A DNA stretch of 64,000 bases from Bradyrhizobium hereditatis (GCF_020329435.1 NZ_JAGKJK010000002.1:1-64000); one strand, 5' to 3'. Numbered from the stretch's first letter, positions 1-8,556 are shown. Notes: generated from the sequence alone by a model not told the origin. Program-made: numbers and translations.

Positions 1-210
1 GACCAAGAGCCCAACAAGATGACCTTACGCCGTCAAACGGCGGAGCATCCGTTCGGGACCATAAAGGCCTGGATGGGGGCGACGCACTTCCTGATGCGAA
101 GACAGCACAAGGTTGCGACCGAGATGGCGCTCAATGTGCTCGCCTACAATCTAAAACGTGTAATAGCCATTCTGGGCTGCCGAACACTGCTGGAAGCGAT
201 GCAGACGTAA
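1..210 (+). mobile_element. IS1182-family transposase, C-terminal end (cut by window edge)
   Basis: The reading frame is open from base 1 and ends at the TAA at 208-210, so the 5' part lies outside the window. The peptide carries the C-terminal signature I associate with IS1182-type DDE transposases: RRQTAEHPFGTIKAWMG followed by a run containing ATEMALNVLAYNLKR. This end normally holds the last catalytic acidic residue (the E of AEHPFG). Whether the element is complete cannot be judged here. A second, scrambled relic of the same family lies near 16.5-16.9 kb. Confidence 0.8.
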
Positions 211-396
211 AGGATTTTGCACTGGAGCCAACTCCAGATCCGGTCCCAGACCTCTCGACCTGCCACTCGACAAAAGGGTTATCACACAGCCTGGGCCAGA
301 GGCTGACATCGGCCGCACGGTCGACCTGCCGTACTGGCGAACATCAGGATAGGGCGTGCGACTAAATGCGTGGAGGTGACAAAAAGTTGGATCAGC

Positions 397-1158
397 TCAA
401 ATCGCGCGAGACCACGATAGACATCCAACAGCCAAAAGTGAGTTGCCGACGAACAGTGCACCATGCTTGTAGAGTGCTGTCGATCGGCTCGGATCAGACA
501 AATCTAAGGCCCACAACTCTCCAGACCTGTCGGACCAGATAAGCCGAGCGTCAACAGCTGCCGCAGCGGCTATGACGGTCTCCGCTTTCGCCGCCGGACC
601 GAAGTAAACCATGACCTGTGAGACATTGCGTGGCGGTATGGCCGACCACGCTCCGCCGACAAACACGGCGGCTGCGAGGACGGACGCAACAATGTGCCCT
701 GTACCCTCGTCGTGGCTTCCGCGCCGCATCAGCAGACCAAGAACGAGCGGAACAATGCCGAAGGTCGCGAACCAGATCAGGTCCCAAACCAGCGGGTTTG
801 CGGTATCCATTTTGATCCGGTGGATGCCTGTGATCCAATGGGAGAATACGCTGTCCACAACATGCCATACGCCAAAGCCAATCAGGGCATTTGCGAACAG
901 CCACCGGTCCGAGCGTGCCGCAGCGAACTCCCCTCTGGTCCGCCACAGCAGCAAGAGGCCCAAAGCAGCAATCAAGTACATCAGAGCGTGAAACAGGCCA
1001 TCGGCCAGAATTTGTACCCTAATATCACTGAAAGCGTGGGCTTGCAGCCCAGCCAGCAAGTGATGCCATTGCAGGATTTGATGCAGCAGGATTCCGTCAA
1101 AGAACCCGCCTAAGGCGAACCCCAATAAGTATCCGGACCAATGGTAACCACTGCTCAT
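397..1158 (-). CDS. DUF2243 family membrane protein
   Basis: This encodes a 253-residue hydrophobic protein with about four to six predicted membrane spans. The N-terminal block (GFALGGFFDGILLHQILQWH) and the later HVVDSVFSHW and GIHRIKMD blocks, rich in conserved His and Asp, match the DUF2243 family as I know it. The molecular function of that family is not established; conserved histidines in or near membrane helices suggest metal or haem binding, which is inference. The C-terminal 90 residues extend beyond the most conserved part of the family. The start ATG at 1158 leaves the full first helix intact. It stands alone, facing back toward the IS remnant. Confidence 0.75.
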   Translation of the reverse strand: MSSGYHWSGYLLGFALGGFFDGILLHQILQWHHLLAGLQAHAFSDIRVQILADGLFHALMYLIAALGLLLLWRTRGEFAAARSDRWLFANALIGFGVWHVVDSVFSHWITGIHRIKMDTANPLVWDLIWFATFGIVPLVLGLLMRRGSHDEGTGHIVASVLAAAVFVGGAWSAIPPRNVSQVMVYFGPAAKAETVIAAAAAVDARLIWSDRSGELWALDLSDPSRSTALYKHGALFVGNSLLAVGCLSWSRAI

Positions 1159-1210
1159 TTATGCGCAATCGCGTTCGATGTCGTAAGTTCCTTCCTAAAT
1201 GTCCGGTTTG

Positions 1211-1304
1211 GGGTCACAAGCGGCGGTCGAAGGATCGCTGATGCGAAGTCCGGACTGCCCTCAGTACCAGACCAGCCGCAGGCGACGAGGTTGGTCGGCT
1301 TGGG
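1211..1304. repeat. 94-bp dispersed repeat, copy 1
   Basis: These 94 bases recur at 5049-5142 in the same orientation with only about half a dozen differences, from GGGTCACAAGCGGCGGTCGA to GTTGGTCGGCTTGGG. The copy lies between DUF2243 and a small hypothetical gene. It contains no terminal inverted repeats that I can see and no convincing coding capacity. It resembles a degenerate intergenic repeat rather than an insertion sequence. Confidence 0.8.
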
Positions 1305-1378
1305 GTCCACAAGCGGACATGACAACTCATTTCTGGCGGAGAATAATGAGGCCGCCAATAAAGCGGCCTTACAGTCCG

Positions 1379-1852
1379 ATGGTTAGTAAAAAAGCGATCC
1401 ACGCATTGACCGAAAAGGTCAGCGGCATTCTCAACCGAGAATGGCACCCTATTCCTGGCGATTGCCCAGAAGATGAGTACAACTCCTACGCATTGAAGAT
1501 TGCCGGGATGGTTCTTCAGGGGGCGGATGATCATGCCATTATGCGATACTTGGAGCGATCTGAACGGCATGACATCGGCTTAGGCAGCTTCGATCATAAT
1601 CGCGCAAGCCAAGTCATCGCGGCCATTCGAACTCTGCCATCATCGAATTCGAACACCACATTTCCTGAACCTGTTGGACGGCGAAAGAGCGGCGGCGGTC
1701 GAGTACTGATGGCCGCCTTGGGTCAAAAGGCGCCGTTCGGAAGATCGTTCGGCTGCTTCCGGTTTACCCCGACAAGCCGACGCTCAAAGAGCCAGACCGG
1801 ACTTCGCTTTCGGGCCAGAAGCGGAAATTGCATTCGTTTGGAACAGGATTAA
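1379..1852 (+). CDS. hypothetical protein
   Basis: I take the ATG at 1379 because upstream in-frame codons fall inside the 94-bp repeat. The first 90 or so residues look like a folded acidic domain: a helix ending in LNREWHPI, then CPEDEYNSYALKIAGM, then a second helix with YLERSERHDIGLG. This resembles small uncharacterised alphaproteobacterial proteins of about 90-100 residues; no function is known to me. After about residue 90 the composition becomes Arg/Ser-rich and looks non-coding, so the original stop may have been lost and the last 60 residues may be read-through of intergenic DNA. Confidence 0.5.
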   Translation: MVSKKAIHALTEKVSGILNREWHPIPGDCPEDEYNSYALKIAGMVLQGADDHAIMRYLERSERHDIGLGSFDHNRASQVIAAIRTLPSSNSNTTFPEPVGRRKSGGGRVLMAALGQKAPFGRSFGCFRFTPTSRRSKSQTGLRFRARSGNCIRLEQD

Positions 1853-1946
1853 TTCCCCGCTTCATCTGCTCTCGGTTGGGGACGATTAGCTGCGCCTCGC
1901 ATCTACCGACTTAATAGGAGATCGCGAATACGGTCTTGGACATCAG

Positions 1947-2084
1947 CGATGGACGAGTGCTGCCTCCGCTGGTGCGGCCTTATTGGACCGCACGAATAGA
2001 AAACGGGACGCTACAGAAATTTCTGCTTCGGCGCGGCCATCCTGGCCGATGAGGATCAGTCCCGCTCCGCCATTAGCAACAGTG
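1947..2084 (-). pseudogene. duplicate of the 3' end of the 2386-3308 gene
   Basis: Read on the minus strand this stretch encodes VANGGAGLILIGQDGR and continues to ALVHR. That closely matches the C-terminal 45 residues of the damaged gene at 2386-3308 (VANGGAGLILIGRDGR to ALVDRWY). At DNA level the similarity runs over about 135 bases, direct to 2397-2531. There is no start codon or upstream coding sequence on this side. It is a gene fragment in the same orientation as its parent. Confidence 0.75.
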
Positions 2085-2094
2085 GAAGAAGATT

Positions 2095-2275
2095 ACGTTA
2101 GGGAGCTTTTCAGATTTGCTCGCTCTTCGTAACGCTTTGAATGCAGTAGGTTGTGGCATCGGAGACTCGGCTGGGGAGATTCTTGCTCGACCAGACTTTA
2201 CCCTCGGCGCCACGAAAGCAGACGTGGAGCTTTTTACGGTATCGGCGGCCGAACTCGGCTTTCAGACTTCCCGCG
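2095..2275 (+). pseudogene. inverted duplicate of the middle of the 2386-3308 gene
   Basis: On the plus strand this region encodes LRNALNAVGCGIGDSAGEIL followed by a segment ending in SAAELGFQT. That is a diverged copy of the central part of the minus-strand gene at 2386-3308 (LRNALNAKGCGVGDSAGEIL ... SAAELGFKT). The fragment is therefore inverted relative to its parent and relative to the neighbouring 3'-end copy at 1947-2084. It has no credible start and ends after a few unrelated residues. Confidence 0.75.
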
Positions 2276-2385
2276 GTAGTGATTGGTCAGAAACCTAAGG
2301 ACAGCCTGACTGTGTGTGGCTTTCCAGGGCACGCTGTGCGAGCTTCCGGCAATTGAAAAACGGCGTCTGACTGAACCTTTGTCGG

Positions 2386-3308
2386 CTAATACCAGCGATC
2401 GACGAGTGCTGCCTCCGCAGGTGCGGCTTTATTGGACTGCACGAATAGAAAACGGGACGCCACAGAAATTTGCGCGTCGACGCGGCCATCTCGGCCGATG
2501 AGGATTAGTCCCGCTCCGCCATTGGCTACAGTTAGAACGACGGGTTCGCCCTTCCCTGTTTTGATCGGTTCCATTCCGATGATCAGAAATTCACCGATCG
2601 GCTGATCTAAGTATTGAAGCCTCAGTTGCGGAGCGATTTCAGCTGCCGCAAGTCCAAACCTAGCTGTTGAGCACGGGCATAAATCTGTCCCAGCGACGCA
2701 GTCTCGGTCTTAAAGCCGAGTTCGGCCGCCGATACTGCAAAAAGCTCCACGACTGTTTTCGTGGCGCTGAGGGTAAAGGACGGTCGAGCGAGAATCTCCC
2801 CAGCCGAATCTCCAACGCCACAACCTTTTGCATTCAACGCGTTACGAAGCGCGAACGACTCTGAAAACGTCCCTACTGAAATCTTCTTCCAGACCGGAGC
2901 GTCGACGGCGGATCTGACTAGAACCTGCGTAACAGTAGGTGAAGGGATCTTGTTGAGCTTCAGTTGGTTCTGCAAAACATCTCTCGCCGTGCATTGAGCT
3001 TTAGCTTCGCTCGCGAATATGAGAATGCACGCGTTGCAGAGCATCAGATAGATGAGAGCACCGCTATTGTGCCATCCTGTCGAACTGTGCGGTGTTACGA
3101 GACCTCGCTGCGAGGCAACGTAGTCTATCTCACCGCGCGTGACACCAATATCCGTCAGCTCCCTTTCGCTTAGGTGGCACAACTGGGTTCGTAGCCGCCC
3201 GCGTTTGTGCCACTCTTGAAATGCATCCCAATATTTTTCGCGAGGGCTATAGACTTGCCGCTTTGCGGCTGTCTGTCGCAACTCGGTGGCGCCGTGGATC
3301 GTGCTCAT
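2386..3308 (-). pseudogene. DUF1127-fused secreted protein, frameshifted
   Basis: From the ATG at 3308 the frame encodes a DUF1127-like segment (WHKRGRLRTQ, LSERELTDIGVTRGEIDYV), then a hydrophobic stretch ending in ASEAKAQC that looks like a signal peptide, then a conserved domain (CTARDVLQNQL ... GCGVGDSAGEILARP). This frame stops at 2622, but a second frame continues as GLAAAEIAPQLRLQYLDQPI and runs to the stop at 2386 (ALVDRWY). One extra T in the run at 2656-2658 would restore a single frame of about 307 residues. Joining DUF1127 to a secreted protein is odd; the secreted part alone could start at the ATG at 3044. The function is unknown. Confidence 0.65.
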
Positions 3309-3460
3309 TGCGATTTGTCCCAGGCTGGACTGTTTCACCCGGCGAGGGTCCCGGACATGCGCCGGCGCGCTTAACATCCAGCTTACATTTTTCTTACCGC
3401 GGGCTTATTTTTGTGCTGCAACTGGCACTAGAGCTATCGGACGAAAAAAGGAACGGCAGT

Positions 3461-5038
3461 TTGCGCTATCTCTTCGAGGAGTTCGTATTCGATACGGACC
3501 GTCGCGAGCTACATCGCGGGGCAAACCTCGTCTCCATCACACCGCAGGTATTCGATCTACTCGACTATTTGATCCGGCACAGGGAGCGCGTTGTTAGCAA
3601 GGATGATCTCATCAGTGCTGTTTGGAATGGACGCATCGTCTCAGATGCTGCGCTGACGACCCGGCTGAATGCTGCTCGGGCCGCAATCGGTGACGGTGGT
3701 GACAAGCAGCGCCTAATAAAAACATTGCCGCGTAAAGGCGTTCGTTTCGTCGGCACAGTTCGGGAAGTTAAGACGTCCACAGATCAGCCGGTTGGCTCGG
3801 CGGCGCATGGCCGCGATATGACGCCTAGGTCGTCATCACCACGTCTGTCCATCGTGGTGTTGCCGTTCGATAACCTCAGCAGCGATCCCGAGCAAGGCTA
3901 CTTCGTCGATGGTGTGACCGAGAGCTTGACCACTGACTTGTCGCGCATCAGTGGCTCATTCGTTATCGGCCGGCACACCGCATTCACCTACAAAGGCAAG
4001 GCGGTCGATCTGAAGCAGGTCGGTCGCGAGCTAAACGTTCGGTACGTGCTTGAAGGCTCCGTGCAGCGCCGCGACAACAGACTTCGCGTCAACGTGCAGC
4101 TAATCGACGCCGAAACCGGCACCCAACTTTGGGCCGACCGCTTTGACAAACCCGTCTCCGACTTGTTCGACATGCAGGACGAGATCGTATCGCAGCTCGC
4201 TAACACACTGACAGCCAAACTCATAGCAGTAGAAGCGCGTCTGGCAGAGAGGTCGATGCAGCCCGACGCAACGGACCTGACTTTTCAGAGCAAAGCGTGT
4301 TTGTACAAGGCGACCACCGCCAAGCAGTTGATCCAAGCGCGCGGCTTTTTCGAACGTGCGTTGGCTATCGATCCGCGAAGTGTGGGAGCGTTGCTCGGTA
4401 TGGCAGTGAGCGACTTTCGAATGGCTTCCAGTCTGCTGGCTGATGATCGCATCGCGCGCTTTTCAGCTGCTGAAACAAAGGTGATCGAAGCGTTGTCAAT
4501 AGCGCCCGACCATTCATCGGCTCACATGATCTTGGGTGGCATCTGCATTTATACCAACCGCGCTGTCCAAGGGATCGCAGAGTGCGAACAGGCATTGCGA
4601 CTTGATCGCAATGAGGCCCACGCTCATAGTTCAATAGGGTTGGCAAAATACTACTTGGGTCGGCCTGCCGAGACCCAAGGCCATATACTCGATGCCCTCC
4701 GTCTCTCTCCTCGCGACAGTGGCGCCGCCGCGTGGATGGCCGTCGTCGGCGTGGCCAAGATACAGCTCGGCGTAGATGCCGAAGCCGCCGGTTGGCTACG
4801 GCGAAGTATTGAGGCGAACCGCAACTTTGCTTTCGGCCATTTTGGACTGGCCGCTGCGCTTGGTCTGCTCAGTGCTCTCGATCAAGCGCGTGCCGCCGTG
4901 AAGGCAGGACTTGCGCTCGACCCGAACTTTACTATCCAGCGCGTGCTTGCAACACAACTGAGCGACAATCCAACTTACCTTGCTGGGCGGGATCGCATTT
5001 GTGAGGGTATGCGCAAGGCTGGGGTGCCGGAGGGGTGA
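3461..5038 (+). CDS. winged-helix regulator with TPR repeats (CadC/adenylate-cyclase-like)
   Basis: I choose the TTG at 3461: it follows AAGGA with 8-base spacing and begins LRYLFEEFVFDTDRRELHRG, which is where this family normally starts. The frame is open further upstream (to 3221), but that part would overlap the divergent gene and looks non-coding. Residues 1-100 form an OmpR-type winged-helix DNA-binding domain (DDLISAVWNGRIVSDAALTT, LPRKGVRFVG). Residues 129-270 are a TolB-like segment (VLPFDNLSSDPEQGYF, DGVTESLTTDLSRI) found in predicted adenylate cyclases and CadC-like regulators. The rest is TPR-like repeats. No cyclase catalytic domain is present, so it is probably a transcription regulator with protein-interaction repeats. 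Confidence 0.75.
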   Translation: MRYLFEEFVFDTDRRELHRGANLVSITPQVFDLLDYLIRHRERVVSKDDLISAVWNGRIVSDAALTTRLNAARAAIGDGGDKQRLIKTLPRKGVRFVGTVREVKTSTDQPVGSAAHGRDMTPRSSSPRLSIVVLPFDNLSSDPEQGYFVDGVTESLTTDLSRISGSFVIGRHTAFTYKGKAVDLKQVGRELNVRYVLEGSVQRRDNRLRVNVQLIDAETGTQLWADRFDKPVSDLFDMQDEIVSQLANTLTAKLIAVEARLAERSMQPDATDLTFQSKACLYKATTAKQLIQARGFFERALAIDPRSVGALLGMAVSDFRMASSLLADDRIARFSAAETKVIEALSIAPDHSSAHMILGGICIYTNRAVQGIAECEQALRLDRNEAHAHSSIGLAKYYLGRPAETQGHILDALRLSPRDSGAAAWMAVVGVAKIQLGVDAEAAGWLRRSIEANRNFAFGHFGLAAALGLLSALDQARAAVKAGLALDPNFTIQRVLATQLSDNPTYLAGRDRICEGMRKAGVPEG

Positions 5039-5048
5039 CGTCCGCCCA

Positions 5049-5142
5049 GGGTCACAAGCGGCGGTCGAACGATCGCTGATGCGAAGTCCGGACTACCCTC
5101 AATACCAGACCAGCCGAAGGCGACGAAGTTGGTCGGCTTGGG
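5049..5142. repeat. 94-bp dispersed repeat, copy 2
   Basis: This is the second copy of the element at 1211-1304, in the same orientation, starting 10 bases after the stop of the winged-helix/TPR gene. Similarity drops sharply just after GGTCGGCTTGGG. It fills the short space between two convergent genes. I see no hairpin strong enough to call it a terminator. Confidence 0.8.
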
Positions 5143-5160
5143 ACCGCGAATGGACGAACT

Positions 5161-6357
5161 CTAACCTGATCCCTGTGCGAACGAATGCTCAAGGAAAAAA
5201 CGCAGCATTTCCCTCGTTGCGTCCGGTCCTTTCGGATCGGTGTAGGAGCCGGCAGGGCTGCCTCCGGACCACGCGTGTCCAGCGCCGTGGATATTCCAGT
5301 GCTCCAATATTCCCCGCCCACTCGCGTCGCTAAGGATCGTGCAGGTGTAGGCATGCCCTCCAGGCACCTGGCCGCGATTAGTGTTCTTTTGCAGCCTCAT
5401 GGCTCTCACAGACTGCTCAAGAATTTGATTGCCGTTGTTGGGATGAACGGTGGTGTCGCGATCTCCATGAAAAACAATGGTCGGGACAGGCGTCCCGTCG
5501 CCAAGAACAACACTGTGACTGGATCCGCCACCTTGTCGCATGGCGACCAACGCAGAAGGAAGGTCAATGGCGGCCCCGCAAGCAAGGCCCGAATGTACGC
5601 CGACTGCTGCGTACAGGTCTTTATAGGTATTACCCATGATAGCTGCAGCAGCAGCCCCGGCCGATAGTCCAGCGACATAGACACGATTTGGATCAATCGG
5701 AAAATCGCGCATTACCTGGCGAGTGATGCCGGCAATGATCGACGGTTCACCAATGCCCCGCTGCTGATCGGCTGCGCGAAACCAGTTCCAGCATTTCGCG
5801 CGGTTTGCCTCGCTGCGCTGTGCCGGATAGACCACAAAACAGGATTTTTCTTCAGCGATGAAGTTCATCCTCGTACCGGCGGCGAAATCGTCCGGGGACT
5901 GGGTGCAGCCGTGTAGCATCACGACCAGGGGAAGCGGTCGGCCCTGATTGCGGCTGGGGATGAAGAGCTTGTAGGCACGGCTTCCCGCCGCATTGCTGTA
6001 GCTAGCGTCGATGAACCGTGTGCCGTCGGGCACGATATCTGACGTGGACAGCGGCTTGCGCGCAGTCACACCTCGCGACACGAACCCACGGCGCTGCTTC
6101 GCGCGCTCGAGCAGCTCGCGTTGCAGGCGAGCTTTATCACGCGGCCGGTCCGGCCCAGTGTTCTCCTCAACAGCATTGGCTTTTGCGTCAATGATTAGTG
6201 GCTCTTTCAGTGCCGGCTGAGCACTGCGCGACTTCGAGTCTGGCGCGCTTTCGCCGCGCAGCATGCGTTGCAGCAGCGCGGTGGCCTCGGCTAGTCGGCC
6301 AGCGCGCGTGAGGCGTGTGGCTTCTCCAATCATGTCCTGTCGCAGCATCGCATTCAC
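5161..6357 (-). CDS. extracellular-type PHB depolymerase/esterase
   Basis: The 398-residue alpha/beta hydrolase belongs to the PHB depolymerase (LpqC-type) esterase family. The lipase box GLSAG places the nucleophile at Ser232. The acid is Asp299 or Asp301 in HGDRDTTVHPNNG and the base is His361 in GAGHAWSGG; HGCTQSPDDF near 149-158 forms the oxyanion region. The first 100 residues are a helical extension without a clear signal peptide, so intracellular action on PHB granules or oligomers is possible. The start is a GTG overlapping the stop of the upstream CopG gene as GTGA, so the two are translationally coupled. This coupling and the divergent PhaC-like gene suggest a polyhydroxyalkanoate role. 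Confidence 0.85.
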   Translation of the reverse strand: MNAMLRQDMIGEATRLTRAGRLAEATALLQRMLRGESAPDSKSRSAQPALKEPLIIDAKANAVEENTGPDRPRDKARLQRELLERAKQRRGFVSRGVTARKPLSTSDIVPDGTRFIDASYSNAAGSRAYKLFIPSRNQGRPLPLVVMLHGCTQSPDDFAAGTRMNFIAEEKSCFVVYPAQRSEANRAKCWNWFRAADQQRGIGEPSIIAGITRQVMRDFPIDPNRVYVAGLSAGAAAAAIMGNTYKDLYAAVGVHSGLACGAAIDLPSALVAMRQGGGSSHSVVLGDGTPVPTIVFHGDRDTTVHPNNGNQILEQSVRAMRLQKNTNRGQVPGGHAYTCTILSDASGRGILEHWNIHGAGHAWSGGSPAGSYTDPKGPDATREMLRFFLEHSFAQGSG

Positions 6358-6773
6358 CGCGTTCTATCGGCGAGCGCGGCCTTGACCGCCGGACTGGCCT
6401 GTAAAGCGCCCAGCACGGAGACGGAGGCGATCGTGGCGCGAGCAAGCTCGGGCGTCACATCCTGAGCGATGCTGGCAAGGCCCAAAACGTTGATGTGCAG
6501 CATCTCCCCGGCTCGGCGCGCCGCTTCGAGATCCTCTCGGCTGAAGTGCCTCAGGCCCAGATCTAGATTTTTCCGGGTTGCTGACCGTTTGAGGACGTCG
6601 GAATGACGTTCCAGTTGGTTGCGGATTGCCGTTCGAATGAAATCGGTTCGATTTGAATAGAAGCCCTCCTGCACCATCAGGTCGACCTGACCAAGATCGA
6701 CATAGCCAAGATTGATCGTGATCTTTTCGCTGTCCGGGGGCTTTGGCCGGAGTTCGCGAATGTTGTCTGCCAT
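6354..6773 (-). CDS. CopG/ribbon-helix-helix regulator
   Basis: This encodes about 139 residues. The N-terminal half has a ribbon-helix-helix pattern: a beta strand (KITINLGYVDLGQVD), then VQEGFYSNRTDFIRTAIR and NQLERH. The C-terminal half is helical and may mediate oligomerisation or ligand sensing. I prefer the ATG at 6773, which has AGGA 11 bases upstream; ATGs at 6785 and 6800 are possible, but the one at 6800 would overlap the palindrome at 6792-6809. The gene is coupled to the downstream depolymerase by a GTGA overlap. It is likely an autoregulated repressor of this operon and of the divergent PhaC-like gene, which is inference from position. Confidence 0.75.
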   Translation of the reverse strand: MADNIRELRPKPPDSEKITINLGYVDLGQVDLMVQEGFYSNRTDFIRTAIRNQLERHSDVLKRSATRKNLDLGLRHFSREDLEAARRAGEMLHINVLGLASIAQDVTPELARATIASVSVLGALQASPAVKAALADRTR

Positions 6774-6791
6774 AACGTGATCCATCCTGCT

Positions 6792-6809
6792 ACCATCCAT
6801 TTGGATGGT
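6792..6809. promoter_or_regulatory. palindromic candidate operator for the CopG regulator
   Basis: ACCATCCA, a two-base spacer and TGGATGGT form a perfect inverted repeat in the divergent intergenic region between the CopG gene and the PhaC-like gene. Further CCATCC-type half-sites flank it (TCCATCC at 6781-6787 and GGATGGA at 6814-6820). Ribbon-helix-helix proteins typically bind short tandem or inverted half-sites, so this is a plausible autoregulatory operator. Binding itself is inferred. Confidence 0.5.
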
Positions 6810-6887
6810 GTAGGGATGGAACGGCCATTTGTCAAGCGTGAAGGAACGCCGGTCGGTTTTCGTCTTTGACGTGCACCGGGGGCGACG

Positions 6888-7889
6888 ATGTTTCCGATTT
6901 TTTCGATTAGCGACGCCTACAGAAGGTCCCTCGGCGGCTTGCTGGAAAATGCCGGCTGCGGGCCGCATGAAGCAGCATGGGATCGCCTAGAGCATCCCGA
7001 TTTTCGACTGCGCCGCTACGCGCCCTTAGCGGCAGACCCTTTGCCGGTCTTGATCGTACCCGCCCCGATCAAGCGGGCATACATATTCGATCTCTTGCCG
7101 GGCGTGAGCGTCGTTCGGCGTCTCATCCAGGCGGGATTCGCCGTCTATCTGTACGAATGGCCAGAGGACCAGGATGGGAAGTCGGACCTCGAATCCAGCA
7201 TAAGCTCGCTCAGCCTTGCGGCTGAAATGATTGCGACCGAGCATCGCGGCCCATCCATCCTCATTGGGCACTCTCTTGGTGGGACCCTCGCCGCGGTCAC
7301 TGCGTCTATTGAGCCGCACCTCGTCAGCAAACTCGTGCTTGTTGAAGCTCCCCTGAAATTCGGCGAACAGACCGGAGCACTAGGTCCTCTTGTGCTGTCT
7401 TCGCCAACAGTGCCGCCCTGCTCTGTTCCGGGAAGCCTGCTCGATGTTGCCAGCGTTGTGGCGGCTCCGGAAGAATTCGTTATCGGGCGCTATAGCGATA
7501 GTTGCACGAGCATTCTGGATCCGGAAGCGTTAGCAATCCATCTTGCCGTCATTCGCTGGAGTCTGGACGAGTTCGCGCCTAGCGGCCCCTTGATCCAAGA
7601 TGTAATCGAGCTGCTCTATCGTGAAGACCGCTTCGCCCGAAACGATCTTCATGTGCTTGGGCGGGTCGCCCGATCGGACTTGCTGGGCAAACTGCCCATT
7701 GCGGCAATTGTCGATCATGCAAGCCGAGTGGTCCCATCCTCGTCCGTTTTGGGAGCGTTGAAGGACCCTTCGATCTTTCCTTATGAGCCGGAAGTCGGAG
7801 TGGCGCTTCAGCACGTCGGACCGCTTGTGGGCAGACAGGCGCATCGAGAAATCTGGCCGAAGCTAATCGATTGGATGCGCGGGCGTTAA
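6888..7889 (+). CDS. PhaC-like alpha/beta hydrolase
   Basis: The 333-residue protein shares the PHA synthase-type layout: an N-terminal block with RRYAPLAADPLPVLIVPAPI, then FDLLPGVSVVRRLIQAGFAVYLYEW, then a nucleophile elbow GHSLGG with Ser129. True PHA synthases carry Cys at the nucleophile position in G-x-C-x-G, so Ser here argues for a hydrolase or a PhaC-related esterase rather than a polymerase. No signal peptide is visible. A GGGGGCG stretch lies just before the ATG. It is divergent from the CopG-depolymerase operon, and the shared palindrome suggests joint control. Confidence 0.65.
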   Translation: MFPIFSISDAYRRSLGGLLENAGCGPHEAAWDRLEHPDFRLRRYAPLAADPLPVLIVPAPIKRAYIFDLLPGVSVVRRLIQAGFAVYLYEWPEDQDGKSDLESSISSLSLAAEMIATEHRGPSILIGHSLGGTLAAVTASIEPHLVSKLVLVEAPLKFGEQTGALGPLVLSSPTVPPCSVPGSLLDVASVVAAPEEFVIGRYSDSCTSILDPEALAIHLAVIRWSLDEFAPSGPLIQDVIELLYREDRFARNDLHVLGRVARSDLLGKLPIAAIVDHASRVVPSSSVLGALKDPSIFPYEPEVGVALQHVGPLVGRQAHREIWPKLIDWMRGR

Positions 7890-8472
7890 CCGGGACGTCG
7901 AGCGAAGGGGCAAATGTTCGATTTCCGCTTTGCTTCTACAATGGACCAATCCTCAGAAGCGGGATTTGGATATTTCCCGGCCTCTTCCCGTGTTCACCGA
8001 TAAGCAGACCATCAGTAGCCGGCATTAATGCATTGCGCGACGTGTCGGGGCGCCCCGTCCTTTGCTTTGACTTTGCCTGATGTTCTAGTTGTACGATCAT
8101 CGAACTATGAGCAAGTCCGTACGGCTGTTCAACGACCGACTTACTCGTTATCAGGAGAATGGCCGTGAAAAGCATTGCCACCGCAGCCGTCGCAAGCTGT
8201 AAAGGCAGGCAATTTGCCTCTCCTTCTTTCGCTTAGGACATTGCGGCGAACAGCCAACAGGCCGCGAAGAACCGAGGTCACTTCGCTAAAGTGTGTCGGA
8301 ATATAGCAACATGCGGGTAACTTCCGTCCCATGACCACCCCGATTTCCATTTTCCGGTCTTGTGACGCCATGCAATACAACCAAGATGCGCCGAGCAAGG
8401 CCTTCAATACGGGATCGGGAACAAGTGGAAACACGGCGGCGTTCCTCTATGTGGGCAACTATGGAGGCGCAA
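7890..8472. other. intergenic, no convincing gene
   Basis: Several frames are open for 60-100 codons on both strands, but none has a recognisable domain, a good ribosome site or family-like composition. A 25-codon plus-strand frame at 8159 has AGGAG directly abutting its ATG, too close for normal initiation. I see no RNA gene or insertion sequence. Confidence 0.5.
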
Positions 8473-8556
8473 ATGCCGGTATTCATCATGTGGGCCGTTC
8501 CTGCCGTCATCGTGATAGGTGGCGTCAGCTACTATTTAATTCGCGCGGTTCACTAA
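8473..8556 (+). CDS. 27-residue single-span membrane peptide
   Basis: The ATG at 8473 follows GGAGGCGCAA, a good ribosome site. The peptide begins MPVFIMWAVPAVIVIGG and ends YYLIRAVH: one hydrophobic helix with a short basic tail. A longer in-frame start exists at 8362 but adds only an Arg-rich stretch of non-coding character. Small one-span proteins of this kind are frequent beside stress genes in Bradyrhizobium-like genomes. The function is unknown. Confidence 0.5.
   Translation: MPVFIMWAVPAVIVIGGVSYYLIRAVH

Noticed and set aside
611..1113. Several plus-strand frames of 65-139 codons across the DUF2243 gene
   Set aside because: They are antisense to a gene with clear family similarity and show no domain of their own.
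8141..8434. 97-codon minus-strand frame
   Set aside because: No family resemblance, no good ribosome site, and overlaps other equally weak frames.
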